A stretch of DNA of 64,000 nt from Brachionus manjavacas (GCA_019054805.1 JAHQIY010000003.1:4526001-4590000), one strand, 5' to 3'. Shown: positions 36,231-49,570, numbered from the stretch's first letter. Made by a program: numbers and translations. Notes: a model not told the origin generated them from the letters alone.

Positions 36231-38079
36231 ACGGGCCCGTTTTCGAAGCTAGAATGGAGTGTGCATCGCGATTGGCTCAACACAACACCATTTCAATCAA
36301 CTAATTAATTTAGCATCTCATTTAATTGGTAGATTGAGATTAGTAGAGAGAGAGAATGATCAACATTTTTGCTCATTGGCTCAGATGGTGTCACACCACC
36401 GACTATCTAGCTCGGCGCGAATCAAGCCAATGAGAAAAATTTAGCCTACACACACACTCACTCACTCGCACACTCAATAATCGATCACATCACCTAGCCC
36501 AAGGGACTAATCACTCTGAGAGTCGATTATGATAATAAATTCAGCACTTATCTTATCTTCTGCCTACATAAATACTCGAAATTGCAAGTCTGTTTATGCC
36601 AAGTTGTTTGTTTGTAGAGTTGTAGCTGTAGTGGTGGTTGATGGTGGCTGTAAACAAATGAGGATGACAGAGTGGGCGGATTGTGAAGAGGTGGATGGAG
36701 CGGCTAGTTGTCGTACGACCAAAGAGCCTCATCGATCTCTGTTTGCGCTGAGATTAGCAGTGAGAAGAAACGAGAGAGGGCCAAGAAAAATTTTAAGATA
36801 CAATAAAATAGACTTATCTAATATTGCCTAACATTTAGCAAATATTTGATCATACACCATTATTGCACTCTCAATAAATAACTTTCTCTCGTTGTTTGAT
36901 GTGCAGCCGCGAGTTTATCTTATCTGCTAGATTTTTATTGCGCCGGCAAATAACTTAAACAAAACACCTTTAATTTAAATTCTTTTTTTTTTGCTATTTT
37001 CTTTCTTGTTTCTCGTACAAATTTATGATAAGCTGTTGTGGCCGCGCTCTTAAATAAATGAATTCAAATGAAGCATTTAGATAGATCTATTAGTCGAGCT
37101 GCGTACATGTGCGTTCAATTTGCATCCAAGTGATGGGTAAAAAAAATAAAGATAAATCAATAAATGATTTAGAAGTGTTAGTTGTTTTCAAATCATGCGG
37201 TTTCTTCTAGCAATTATTGTTGTTGTTTAAAGGTATATGCGTTCTAGTGTTGTTTAAATTAACCTGATGTAAGATTATTAGAGAGAGTGAAGTGGTTTTC
37301 TAGGCTCGAAAAAGGCATCGAATTTCAGGCCTTGACTAATTGCTAAACAAGCGCGTCTTTTCTTTCAGACGTTTGGTTACCTTTTCTTCTCTCTATCTCT
37401 CTCTCTTTTTTTTTTTTATTTAGAGGGCCATGCTGATACAAAAACAGTGTTTTTTTTCTAATAGAATAAGCATTTTTGTGATCGCAAGAGGTCCGAGCAT
37501 GTGGTAGCCTCCTCTCGGCAACGATGCCCACTATCGCATCACTACAAAACAAGCTTAAATATCACATTATTAATTGTGGCAGTAGTCAGTTTTTTTCCCC
37601 CTATTTTTTGTTTGTAATAAGATTCGCAAAGAATTTCACTTTGACTCAGCTCAATTATCTTTCTTGACGAGCCTAATTAGAGCGCAAATTAACCCAAGCG
37701 CTATCGTCTGATCACTTTTACTTCACTTCTTCTCGACATTTACCCAGCGTCTTTTCTTTGTTACATTCTTTGTTAATTTTGCAGACCGGCCTCAATTTTT
37801 TTGGCCAACAAAATATCCACACACAACCCAAATCAATTGGATCAAATATTTTTTATTTTGGACTCATTTCTACCTGTTTCACGGAAAAAAAATAATTATT
37901 ACATATGATTGATTGAAATGTTTAAAAGAATCTTGGTCCGAATTATCTTGCTTTCTAACTTTCATCCCTTTTTCTATTTTCGAACTAATGTTCCTTTTTT
38001 ATTTTTGTAATTTTATTTTTAGATAATAATTTTTCATTTTTTAAAAAAACACAAAAACACAAAAAAAAAAAAAATTTTA
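36231..38079. promoter_or_regulatory. Upstream region of SIX1/2 with paired GATA motifs
   Basis: Less AT-rich than most intergenic DNA here. Two copies of the double GATA motif TTATCTTATCT occur at about 36548-36559 and 36915-36925, with a further GATAAG at 37027-37032. There are also GAGA-type tracts (about 36342 and 37280). No open frame with family similarity was seen. A regulatory role is inferred from position and motif clustering. Confidence 0.4.
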
Positions 38080-38084
38080 TCTTT

Positions 38085-38142
38085 ATTTTCTTTTACTTCT
38101 CCTTAAAGGAGGTTAATTCAATTCAATAAATAAATAAATAAA
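38085..38142 (+). mobile_element. LINE 3' end (CTCCT/AGGAG hairpin plus AATA tail)
   Basis: CTTCTCCTTAAAGGAGGTTA is followed by ATTCAATTCAATAAATAAATAAATA. The same hairpin and tail end the LINE at 61223-61885 (CTTCTCCTGATGGAGGTTAA). It is therefore a very short 3' fragment of that family. Confidence 0.65.
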
Positions 38143-38164
38143 AGAATCAATGGACAGGACAAAA

Positions 38165-38427
38165 TTAACTGGCATGTTCCCTTAGTGTTCAAGAACAAGC
38201 GCGAAAACATACTCCGTCCTTTCCCTAGACTTCATGAGTTTGTTATGGAGAACCAACTGGTGAAGAATTGTGAACAAAGATACAATTTCTTAAGCAAACT
38301 TTTTGTATGGAACAAACTAGATAAAGGTATTACAAATTCAAATTCTATTAACGTTTTCAAAAACAAAATTGACAAAATTGATTTGATTGAGATTAAACCC
38401 TCATTTCATGTGCCTAGCACATTGTAG
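38165..38427 (+). pseudogene. LINE C-terminal tail fragment
   Basis: The deduced peptide ends with QRYNFLSKLFVWNKLDKGIT followed by NSNSINVFKNKIDKI, the usual CR1/L2-like closing motif (RxNFFSxRVxxxWNxLP, then SINxFKNxLDK). The start is truncated, and about 80 codons are open to TAG. It lies directly after the tail of a different LINE, showing adjacent insertions. Confidence 0.65.
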
Positions 38428-41400
38428 CTAATTATTTATTATTTTTATTATATTATATAAATTATTTTTTTTTTTAAATTCCAGTGATGAGAAAAAAAAT
38501 GTCCAAAATTTTTTTGATCATTTTTCGGTTTGTACTTGCCAGAAAAGTGAGCAAAAGTTGTAGGAAAATAAGGAACCGTGCATCACTAGTTACAAAGAAA
38601 TCAAAAACTCAGAAAGAAACCCAGGAGGGTAGCGGTCAAAACATTGTCATTGATGACGCTTGAAACTGAAAATTTTTTGATTTTTTTTATTGAGAATTTA
38701 TCAGAAAAATATCGATCTATGAAAAAAAATTGCAGACTGCAACAGTTCTCCGATGACTGGAGAACTTCTGTTAACTTCTTCTTCTTTTTTCTTGTTTGAT
38801 TACATGAATATTGTAAAGTTGTAGTAATCAGCTCTGTGCAGCCTAAGGTCTCGCCCAAATTTTTTTGGAAATAAAATTTTCTTTTTGAGAATATTCTTCT
38901 CACTAATCTCCTTACATTTCAATTATCATATCTGCTAATCTGTTTTGATTACTCAATAAACAAAAACAAATTGATCTAATGAGAACTTAAATTATTAAAA
39001 TAAAAAATCGCGCACATTTTGGAGTCTACAAACGCCAGGACCCAGGTTTTGGAACTCATTTTTCTATATTGTTTTAAATAAATAGTCAAAAATTTGATTT
39101 TTTTCATAATTAAATTATCCAAATTATGTTATTTGATTAAAAAAAAAACTATGAGATTAAAGGAAGTATATTTTTTTAACCACTATATGATAAACTTTTC
39201 GAGGGTTCAAAACCCGCTGAGGGTGAAAAAATCTTCAAAATACCTCTGGAACACGGGGCGAATGTTTAAACCTCTTTCATCACAAAAATAGGGGGACCGG
39301 CTGGGTAATAATTGCGGTGTAGATGATCAGAGTGTTTGTTCCATCACCTACCAATTCCATGAGCTGATCTAAAGTGTGCTTAGTTTTAAACACTAAAAAA
39401 GCGGGTCTCAAATATTTTTATTTTTTTTCTCTCAACCAGTTTTTTGTATTAACAAAAAAAATACAAATTTCGAAGATGCTAAAGTAAAACTGTTTCTAGC
39501 ATTAAAGTAGCAATGCTTTATGTGCAAATCATAAAAATGATAATGATAATCATTTTGCAGAAGGCTGAAGCTTCTAAAATATTATTTATGTTCGCTAGTA
39601 AACTCTCACTAGACGGACTTTTTAGCCTTTAATTTCAATTTAATTTAGTTGAAAAAAAAGCTTAAAAAAGCATGGAATAATAAGCTCACCAGTTTTAAGA
39701 GCAAATGATTAAAGTTTTAAAATGAAGATAAAAGTTAGTTCTTCGAGTGTTTAACCTCATGGTGTTCTTATTTAATTTAATGGTGAAGCATCAGAAAAAT
39801 ATAACTCAGCACATTTTCAATTTTGCTTTTTCACTGATCTCAAACTTCAATTGCCATTAATTTCTGCCATATACCAACAATATGCGTTTTTTAGATTTTT
39901 TTTATAAGTAGAAGATTACTGTCAAGTTCATTATTTTTTCTGGCTCTCATATCGAATAAAAAATAAAGAAATAAATTTAAATTTGTCAAATCCCAATTAT
40001 TTTTTTCTATTTAGCTAAAATTAGCCCTATAAATACAAATAGAAAACATAAAATAAAAATGAGAATTATTCAGATTATTTTAATGTTCATTTTTGAATTT
40101 TAAATTAATGCATATCGCTCTTCTTGACTTATGATCTAAAAAGATAAAATACAAATATTTTTGTGTTTTTATTAAAACTTTTTTTTTAAATAATATTCCA
40201 AAAATTCTTTAGTTTAATATTTGCACAAAGTTCGAAGTAAAAAACATAGATCCCAATTATTAAAAAAAAATATACCATACCTCTAAATTAATAATATTTG
40301 TACCACTTAGTAATTTAAAAAAAATTCAAAAAAAAAATTTAAAACTAAAATTTGCAGTGCTAAAGATCTAAATTTAATAAATGGCACCTTTGTTCTTTTT
40401 CAAGAGTACAAAAATATTTAAAACTTCTAGACCAGCTTGAGAAATAACCAAAAAAAACACCGTTTTAAAAAATAAAATAATTCAATAAAAAATAAAATAA
40501 AACAAATTTTCAACCGGAATTGAATTTATTTTGGAAATAAAATTAAAAAAAAGTTTCTAATTATTTAACAAAGTAAACTATCCCCAAATAAATTTAATTA
40601 TACCGGAAACTTCGGGATCCATTTGAAAAAAAAAACAATTTTGCATTATTTTGAATTAAATTTATTGTTCAAATAAACTACCAAAATCAATATTTAAAAA
40701 TATTAAAAAAAAGTGCATAATTCTAAAATCTGGTTGCTCGCAAGATAATAATCTTGTCTTGGAATTAAAAGCTCAAAATGATTAAAAACTTGAATTGGAA
40801 AATTGTTTTTAAAACACCGTAACTGATTAGGCGACTAGATTTGTATCCATGTTAATAATTTCAAGCTCTAATTAAACTCGAACAACTTAGTCGTTTACAG
40901 ATTAGATTTTAGTTGCCTATTTTTAAGATAAAGTTTTTAAAAATAAATAAGCCGAGCAAAAAAAGCTCAATTGCTGAACGTTTGGACCGAAAACAAATAA
41001 CCAGCCACAAAGTGACTTGATATAAATCAAACTGCGATAAGAAAAAAATTTATTAGTTTGTATTTTTTAGTTTCAAGTTATTTTCTTTCTTAAAGTTAAT
41101 TAAAGATTTCAAAATGATAAAACTTAATAATAACAAGTCGAGTTGCTGATGGTGCCGTTGATAAAGCATGTTGTTCAGATTTTTGTTTGTTCATTAAAGC
41201 TGAGCATGCAAATTTAACTTTTTTGACAGTGGAACACAATATTAAATTTTTTTTTATTCCAAAACAAAAGTCCTATTTTCTAATTAGAATTGTATCGAGA
41301 TTTATCTTTGTTTATAAAAGTCTTCAAGAATGTCCTTTGACTAATTTTTAGTTTCAAATTTCAATTAAAGAAATGAGTTTTCTTATGCATTGAGCGAAAA

Positions 41401-43284
41401 AAGCAATTAAATTTTGACAAAATTGACTTTTTAATATTTAATTGTTTATTTTTGACTTTAGAGAGAGAGCTGTGTGCGCTCGATTTGGGAGAAGAGCTTA
41501 AATTGACTGCATATTACCTATTTTTGTCAAGCTCAAGAATTACTCTTGACAACATACGAGTCAAGTGTTTAACTAAGGCAAATAAAATTTTTTCCTAAAG
41601 TCTAAATTAATCTTCCTGAATTAATGAAGATTAATCGAGTCTTGAGAAACTTGCTGGAATGTATTCCAAAAATTGTTCCGTTTTACGTAAAACTAAATGA
41701 TGTTTGCTCGTTTGTAGTCTAATTTTGTTTATATTTGATTAACCAATTGATCAAATAAATTTTAGCTTGTGCCATTCATTTAATTTAAAAACAAAAAGTT
41801 TTAATTCCATCAATTGTTTGCTCTAAGCTGGAAAATATCTGTCAGAAAATTTACTTTTAATTGAATGTAAATTTAATTGATTTTTTTAAATTTATTTTCT
41901 ATTTGCTCATTTAGAGAGTTTGACTGGAAAATATTTTAAGTGAAAACATTGCTCAATACTTTAGCAACCTTAGATTGAATAGATCAAAAAATACAAAGTT
42001 GAGATTTAGAAAAAAAATCTATGATTAATCCTCAAAAAATTTCCAGAATGTATTCAAATAAAGCAAATAAACAAAATAAATGTAAGATTATTTGTTAAAG
42101 AATTGTTTATTAGCAAACTTTATTTTCTCAATATAATCCATAAATTGAACCGAAATTCGATATATCAAGCTGACAAAATATGACACTTATTTTGAATAAC
42201 TAAGAAAGGAAAAAAAACAAAATTATTAATAACTAATTATTAAGACAAAAAGACATCAAGTCTCATTTTTAAAAAAAAATCTAAAAATAAGCTAAAATAT
42301 TCATAGACTAATTTTGTTTTGGACTTAACCTAAATCTGTCTCAAACGACGTTTAATTCTGATTATCAAACTTTATTAATTTTTCCTATCTTCTAGCTTAG
42401 TCGTGTTATTTCCGGATTAAAAAAAATATATATACAAATGTGGATTTAGATAAATTGAAATTTAAAGTTTAAATTTAATTTTAATTTATAAATTTTGCAT
42501 GCTTTTATTAAGACTAATTTCATAGATAAATCATGTCTAATACTTAAGCTTTGCTTTTTGACATGATTTAAAATCAACCTCTCTTGCAAGGCACGACTCA
42601 AAATAGGATTTAACACAATCAGCTATTTTTAAGCGCTTGGGAATTTCATTAAACCTGTGTTTTTGAAGATTTGATTTTTCATCTATTTTTTAAATATTTT
42701 TAGAATTTAAAAAAATTGTTCAAATAAACAAACAAAAAAATTATTAATAAAATAAAAAATAACCTAGAAATATTCTCAAAACATCGATTTAAAGCTACTC
42801 GAATTGTCTACACATATTTGAATAAAACTTAAGCGATTAGAAAAATTTTATTTTTATTTTAATAAAAGTTTTTTTTTTAGAAATAGCTTTAGAATTCATT
42901 AGCGAAGCATCATAATTTCACCCAAGTTTTCTTAACGAAAACGAATATTATTTTTTAATGCAAAAATTCCTAAAAAAATCTGAGAGCTAAATGCAAATAT
43001 GTGTTTTAAACTTGGTTTTAAACTAGAAATCTGATTTTTAGCTTTTATTTTTGGTTTAACTTTGATTCCATTTCGCTGCACACCTGCTTGATTAAAGTTA
43101 TATTTACACTTTTCGGCTGTAATTCGAATCACAAAACTTCTGGTTCCATTTTAATGTTTATCATTTTAAGGTTTGAGAATCATTAAAATTTATTAAATTT
43201 TTGAAAAAGAATTTACTACTCATGAAACTTAGAATTAACTTCTGCAAAAATTTTGCCCCAAGAACTTTATACAAAGCTATTCTA
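38428..43284. other. Long gene-poor region
   Basis: Mostly AT-rich single-copy sequence. Two spots stand out. 38482-38588 starts CAGTGATG and ends CATCACTA like a tiny hAT derivative, but lacks matching 8-bp flanks. About 39190-39400 is less AT-rich with no recognisable product. Nothing supportable as a gene was found in the rest. Confidence 0.4.
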
Positions 43285-43496
43285 TTATGAATTCAATCCC
43301 AATTTACAAAACATAGATGCCTGATTGCGATTATTCTTAGAAAAAAAATTACAGATTAAAAATTGATTGTTCGAATCCTGATTTAGTATCTTTATATAAT
43401 GTTGGTTTTGTAATAATTTTTTGAATATTTTATAATAATTAAAGCTTAAGAATGAAAACAAAAACAAAGAAAAAATGTGTTTTTTAAACAATTTTA

Positions 43497-46400
43497 TTAG
43501 AAATTATTTAGATAAAATTTTTCAATCTGGACTGAAAAATTTTCATTAGGTAAATTAAAAGCGAGATTTAAAAAAGTTAATGAGTTAATAAAATTTAAAT
43601 GTTCTGGTTCAAGAAAAAAATTTGACGAGTATCCAGAAACCAATTTTTCTAAATTTGGTTTTATTTTTTCCATTTCAAACGATTGTTTTAATATTAGCCT
43701 GCTTAAATACAAAGCTAAATTATCAAATTTCAATGAAATATATATTTTTCTTTTATTCAGACTAAGAGTGTTGTCAAACTCGTCAGTTTCTTTGTTTGCA
43801 TCAAACCAGTCATTAGTTAATTCAAATGATTCGGATAACTTTAGAGCTTTAATTAAATCATGAACTTGATAAACACTTGAAATAATTTTCGATTTTAAAC
43901 TTGGATCCTTTAAATAAAATAATTGATTACTATTAAAATAATAATTTTATAAAAATTAAATAGATAAATTACCACACATTTATTTGAGAAATAGTCTCTT
44001 AATAAATTACAATATTCATAGAAATCTCTTGATATTAAACAAAAATTTTGGACCGATCTGATTCCAAAGCTTTTTTGAATCTCATCATTGATTAGTTCTT
44101 GAAGTACCTATAAAAAATAAAATTAAATAATAATTTTGAATAAATGACATTAAATTAATATGAATAAAAAATGAATTGGAAAATTAATTTTACTGATTAA
44201 TCGAATTTAATTTTAAATTCAAATCTTAGAAAAGGATCTAAATTTTAATATAAATTTCAAAAAATATTAGAATAAAATTAATTAAATCTTATTGAAATTT
44301 TTAAATATTGGAAATGGAAAATTGTTTTGAAAATCATGATTCTTAATCTGGTAATCTTCTTTTAGATATTGTTTTTGAAAAGGTATCGACAAGCAACATA
44401 ACAAGATGATTCAAAATTAAAAAAAATATTTATAAATTATTTAGCATTATTATTTTTTTTATGCTCAATGCAGGAATAATTTTGTTATTATTGGTATAAT
44501 ATTTTTCGTTAAATATAACACACTCTGATATTCGATTAGATTTGGTTATTATCATTTTAATTTTTAAATTATTATATTTTGTTTCAATATCTTCATGAAC
44601 TAGTAAAAGTAATTAAAACTTTGGTTACTAGCCAAAAAAAACCCTGTAAGTGTGTTATCAGGAAAATTTTACTCTTTAACGAAATAGAAAGACAAATATG
44701 CTTTCAGGCAAGGTTAAAAGTACTTAAAATAAACTCAATTTTAAAAAGAATTACTGAAGTCTAATTAAAAAATCTGTAAATGTTCTTGAGCTTAATAATG
44801 GGTCCGATTCTTTGTGTTGAAAGAATTGAATCTATATTATAATAATAAAAAGACTAATTCAAATAATTTTTTAAACCGAAAGGATTATTGTTTAAATAAA
44901 ACTTTGAAAAACTTTAAATTCTCTCAGCTCTATCAATTTTTAAGTTAAATTTTAAGGCTCTGAAAATTAAAAAAATTCTACGTTATCTAATTTTTAGAAT
45001 CTCGATCTTAAATTCGAATGTTGCAACAGTTAGAAGCTCATACCTTGACCATCATAGCCTAGGGGAAATTCTTCCAAGCTCTGGTTATAACCCATATTTA
45101 ATATTTTGTCTGATTTTTTTTTTTATAATAGGTGATCAATATTTTATCTATATTGAATCAATTCTATTAGTGAATAATTGGTTCGTCTAGTTTTTTTGTT
45201 CACATAAAAGTTTACAAATTTGAAAAAATACATTCTAAATTAATTTTAAAATTTCAAAAAAGTTAACTTTATTTTGATCAGAGTTGTCTAAAATAAAGTT
45301 AATTAATTAAGCTTTATTAAGTTTAAAACTTTTGAATCAGTCTAAAATTATTAAAGAGAATAGACAGTAACATGGAGGTCAACAATCACGAAAGAGCTCA
45401 TCGAAATGGGAATGACATGGGGAGAAGCAAGGGTAAAGGCAACTTAAAACTGTGACTTATAAACAAGTCTGGTTTTGATTAACCATTTGGCAGTATCTAA
45501 CTCAAAAAATTAAGAAAAAATTTCAAAAAAAAAACAATGCTTAATTCTATTTGTATTCAGGAATTTTCAGACTTGTGCTAAAGTCAAGAAAAAAGCCAGA
45601 AAAAGTCTTATACAATTCAATTGACGTTTTTTTTTTAAGTTTTTTTTTTCAAATTTTACATAAAATTTATATCTGACAGAAAAGTAAATTCTTCTAATAT
45701 GTGATGGTCATACCATGTTCTTGACTTGTAACTTTTAAACAAGTTCCAACCAAATTGATTAAGATCTCTCCCAGCAGTTCTTTTTTCCGATAAAGATATA
45801 AGATATTCCAACGTAGAAATCATCCAAAAAAAAATAAAAAATTTTAAGCTGTAATCAAATATTTTTGACCAATTTTTGAATCGCTGTTAAAGAAGTAAAA
45901 AATAAAGTTTAATTTTATTCAAAGCTTAAAAATATCTAAATTTTTGAAAGATCATGATAACTTACGAAAAAAAAATTAAAATACGTGTAAATTATGAATT
46001 ATAAATATCATGAACGTTCTGACTGTGTTAATTTTTAATTTTAAAAGGTAATTTTTCAGAATTTTGGTAAATTGGTTATAAAAAGACAAAGTGATTACCT
46101 GTGTGCATTCATTGCTCCATTTAGCGAGGTTTTTTCCAAAATTGTAATAAAAATCTTTATTATTTGGCTCATAGTTTAAAAGATTGGAAAATTTTTCTAA
46201 GTATGAATCAACTTTTTCCAAACTATGATCACATAGGCATAAACGGTGCCAGCAATTTTCAGTTTTATTTTTATCATTTAAAAAATCTTCAATTGTTCCT
46301 ACACTTATCCCTTTAAAAGTTAACGCCAATTTTTCCATAAAATCTCCTTGGCTATTTGCATTTTTGAACTCATCAGTAAGCTCCCTAATTGTGATAGCTT

Positions 46401-47184
46401 GACGACAAATTTTTATGTGACTTTTTTTGATGCCGTGCATCCATTTAAACCTGGCTTCGTCAGTTAAGACAAGCATTGAAAATCGACTTAGTGGTAACAG
46501 TACTTGATAGTCACTAAATGATTCATTGACTTGTTTACCAGGGGTAAGAGTTAAAAAAGTATTTTCTAATAGATTGAATGTAATAAGGCGTTCACCCCAC
46601 AACCAAAAGTCGTCAAAGTGTGGGTCAATGCAAGCTCCTCGACTAGATTTATATCTCAAGTTACACAACTCGACTGGAATAAAATTTCTTACTTTTTCAT
46701 TTGAAGAATTTTGAAGTCTTTGAATTAAAAATTTTGAATAAACTGGCAGTCCTGTAAAAGTGGAACATTTTAGTTTTTTATGCTTGAAATTTGCTTTTGG
46801 ACCAAAATCTTGTTTAAACCGACCTGATTGAGACTCGACCCACTTTGATTTATCAATTGCAGACAAGAGAAATTGCTCTTCGTCATAAGAAATAAAATTT
46901 TCCTGTAACATGATTCCACTTATTTTGAAAATGTTTTTTTGATCTCGGTTCTGGCACATGCAGGGTATTTTGGAAAGTTTTTGATCCAAATAGTCGGTCA
47001 AAATTTTTCCAAGTGATTGATCGACTTTGACTGTTTGGTCACATTTAGCGCAATAGAAAAATAAATTATTTGATATAAATAGAGAATCTTTTTCACCGTT
47101 CATTTCTTGTGTGACTAAATCGGGTGCACAAAGAACGCATTTTCTAATTCCTTTACAAACACAAATTGAATTTTTATCAGACAT
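43497..47184 (-). CDS. ALKBH4: ALKBH4-like 2-oxoglutarate/Fe(II) dioxygenase with long C-terminal extension
   Basis: Exon 1 is 47184-46099, exon 2 44107-43973 and exon 3 43907-43497. All joins are phase 0 with GT..AG borders and the frame stays open, giving about 543 residues. Residues 1-295 match ALKBH4: N-terminal CVCKGIRKCVLC; SQSGRFKQDFGPKANF near 118-133; Fe ligands in DPHFDD (H189, D191) and H250; and the 2-oxoglutarate pair in RQAITIR (R261, R267). ALKBH4 in animals removes methyl from actin Lys84 and has been linked to 6mA. Human ALKBH4 stops at about the equivalent of residue 295. The remaining about 250 residues, helical-looking and rich in Leu, Lys and Asn, are unrecognised. Without splicing, exon 1 alone would read through to TAA near 45976 (402 residues). 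Intron 1 is about 2 kb against 65 bp for intron 2, so further exons or a different partner gene cannot be excluded. Confidence 0.85.
45367..45447 (+). pseudogene. LINE C-terminal fragment inside ALKBH4 intron 1
   Basis: Plus strand reads VTWRSTITKELIEMGMTWGE then ARVKAT and a stop. This is the ending seen in many LINE proteins (TWRRxxExELxxxGxTWGEA). Only about 26 codons remain. It supports intronic status for this DNA and resembles the relic at 26340-27170, which ends with VTWRSK. Confidence 0.6.
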
Positions 47185-47839
47185 TTTAAATTATTTTCAA
47201 AAAAATTTTATAACAAATTTGAATATACGAACAATAAATATAATAAAGTAAAAAAATTGTCTTAAATTTCTCAATTGATTTTTATTCAATTTTTTAAAAA
47301 TAAATAGATTAAGAAAGTATAGATTACATTATATTTTATGACGAGTTCAACAAACAAAGTTATTTCTTCCCCCACTTAATGGACAGGCCGAATACCGACG
47401 CCTTGTCATTTTATAACTATTTTATAATGAAATTCTAAACTTTGATTTGTTAGGTAATTAAAATTGTAATTGAGAAAAATGGAGACAGGTCAAATCACTA
47501 TTATTTAATAACAAAATAATTTTGATATTAAAAAAACTTAATTTAAAATATTCTTTTTTTCTTTTCACTTTTTTTACTATTTTTCACTGAAATTAACTAA
47601 AATATACGAAAATTGAAGAAAAAATTTGAACTTTTTTCTCCTTTGTTGATTTCACGAGAATTCACATAAAAATTGGTAATTTTACTTGACTTTCGCTTGT
47701 TGCGGTAAAAAAAATCTGTAAAAAACAAAAATCATAAAATCGAAATAAAAAATTACCAAAAAATTTAAAAGAAAGAAAAAATGGACACTTTTGCCTTAAA
47801 AAGTTAAAGAGCTTTGAAATTTTTAAAACGGCAGCCTTT
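47185..47839. other. Upstream of ALKBH4; no gene seen
   Basis: AT-rich presumed promoter region. Short less AT-rich phrase near 47370-47405 (AATGGACAGGCCGAATACCG). No convincing promoter element. Confidence 0.35.
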
Positions 47840-48260
47840 GGTGTTGTAACAGGTCAAAACTCTTATAGATTTGATTCATTGAAGAACATCAGCTTTCTGC
47901 TCCTTGAACCAGTCGACAACTGACTGATCTATTTATGCCTTCTTGTTTGAATTAGTTACTAACGAATTAAGGCTTCAAAATTGGAGTCGAACTGAAATTA
48001 ACTCCAATTTAGTGTCTGTTAATACCGCTTTTTTTTGTTTAGTTTATCTGTTCCGGTTCAGCCAAATGCGACTCTTATTATTTTTTTGAAAATCTAATCC
48101 TTACCTCTTAATTTTTTAAATTTTCTTTCTAGAAATGTAATTCTAATCTCTTAAAGTCTGTTTCCAAGGTCTACCAGAACGGTTTAGGTCAGATACAGCA
48201 CCAGTCTCTTCATATCGCTTTTTTGATGAAGGGACAAATTTTGGAGCTCGGCTTTCTAAT
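47840..48260 (-). pseudogene. Tc1/mariner-like transposase relic
   Basis: Minus strand reads KKRYEETGAVSDLNRSGRPW then KQTLRD, the linker between the two DNA-binding helix-turn-helix units of Tc1-type transposases (FxETGSVxDxxRSGRPRKTT). Further on, LMFFNESN near 47890 resembles the VxFSDES catalytic strand. Many stops and frame changes. It is an old relic, with no termini found. Confidence 0.5.
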
Positions 48261-49547
48261 TTTGCTTTTTATCTCCCCTTTTTAGCAGCCCATGATTAGC
48301 CATTTGAGTGGGCTAGAATCGATTTTTTTAGCCACTTCTCTGGTAAAATAAAGTTTTTTTTGGTAATGCTAATTTGAAATAGCATGTGTAGTTGGAGAGA
48401 TTTAAATTAACAATTTTAAGAGCAAAAATTATGCAAAATTGTGAAAAATAAATGTGTTGAATAGATTATTTTAAAACTTAAATCTTTGAATTGTCAGAAT
48501 TTCTAGACTTAAGATTTTTTTAATTTATTGTTTTTATAGAAAGTTTATTGAATATAATATTTAAAAGCTAGTTAAATTTTTTTTTCGAGTATGAAATTGA
48601 AGGCAAAAGTCAGGAGATTTAACTTTAAATGGATCTTACAAGATCTTATAATATAAGATTAATACGATAGTAAGAAAAAATTCAAATTTTAAAATTATGA
48701 TAAGTTGAAACTTAAGATCTTGCTCATTTCCTTCTAAAATTTTGAATAAACGAATTTTCATGTTTTTACATTTGAGAAATGTATTTTTGACTTAAAGTAA
48801 TAAAGTCTATGATTTGCTTCATGATTTTAAATGTATCTTAAACTATTTCTTTTCAAGATCTTCTAATTTTCAAAACGAAAACTTTCTTAAACATGCTTAA
48901 TTCTTACATAATCGCAAACGATTCTTATAAGATGAGATTCATAATTAATCCAATTTATCTCCAAGGAAAAGTTGTGTTAATTAGTGTTTTCATCTTATTA
49001 TTTTGATATTCAATTCTATGTTAAATTCAAGATTGGTTTAAACGATTTATCTCCTGTTCCGAGGTCAATTCATCTAAAATTAAAATTAAATTTTAAAATT
49101 TTTATTTTCAATTAATTTGAGAAACATGTATGATTAAAGTAATTTTTACCTAAAGATTTTGATTTCAAAAAGCTTATGTATTTCCTAAATCAATTATGGT
49201 AAATGAGCCTAACCGGGTGACCTATTTTTTTATTGCATATTTCGCATTCATTTTATTCAAAAACTACAAAAATGCTCACCGAATTAGACCAGTTTTTTCT
49301 AGTCACCCCTTTACCTCCTGCGGTTAATTGGGTGAAGCCTTATTAGGTGAATTAGGTTAACCCAGTTACCCCTGATTTTGTAAATATTTAGCCCGAGAAC
49401 TAACCTCTTTTTCAGGATGTTCACCGAATTCACCCAATTAGCCCAATAAGAATTAAAAAAGGATTTTAAATGTTACTTTTAAAAATATAAATATTTAAAA
49501 TATTCTTTATTATTATTCTTTTAAATAAACTCTACAACATAATTATT
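48261..49547. other. No gene seen; ACCCAATTAG-type repeats near the right end
   Basis: AT-rich. Between 49200 and 49450 there are repeated variants of AATTGGGTGA, CACCCAATTA and ACCGAATTAG, including inverted pairs. Similar phrases occur at 53025-53240 on the far side of the LINE. Confidence 0.4.
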
Positions 49548-49570
49548 TAGTAGTAGTAGTAGTAGTAGTA
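49548..49570. repeat. (TAG)n microsatellite tail of the LINE
   Basis: Seven to eight TAG triplets on the plus strand, directly at the 3' end of the minus-strand LINE. Best read as its terminal repeat. Confidence 0.85.

Noticed and set aside
38482..38588. 107-bp segment with CAGTGATG and CATCACTA ends, like a tiny hAT derivative
   Set aside because: Flanking 8-mers do not match and the inverted homology is very short.
38601..38903. 100-codon minus-strand frame
   Set aside because: Homopolymer-driven Lys/Phe-rich product with no family features.
44579..44764. 61-codon plus-strand frame within ALKBH4 intron 1
   Set aside because: Composition typical of random AT-rich DNA, with no recognisable motif.
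47370..47410. PPLNGQAEYRRLV in one frame, recalling the NGQAE motif of retroviral-type integrases
   Set aside because: Only about 13 codons, with no surrounding integrase sequence. Chance is likely.
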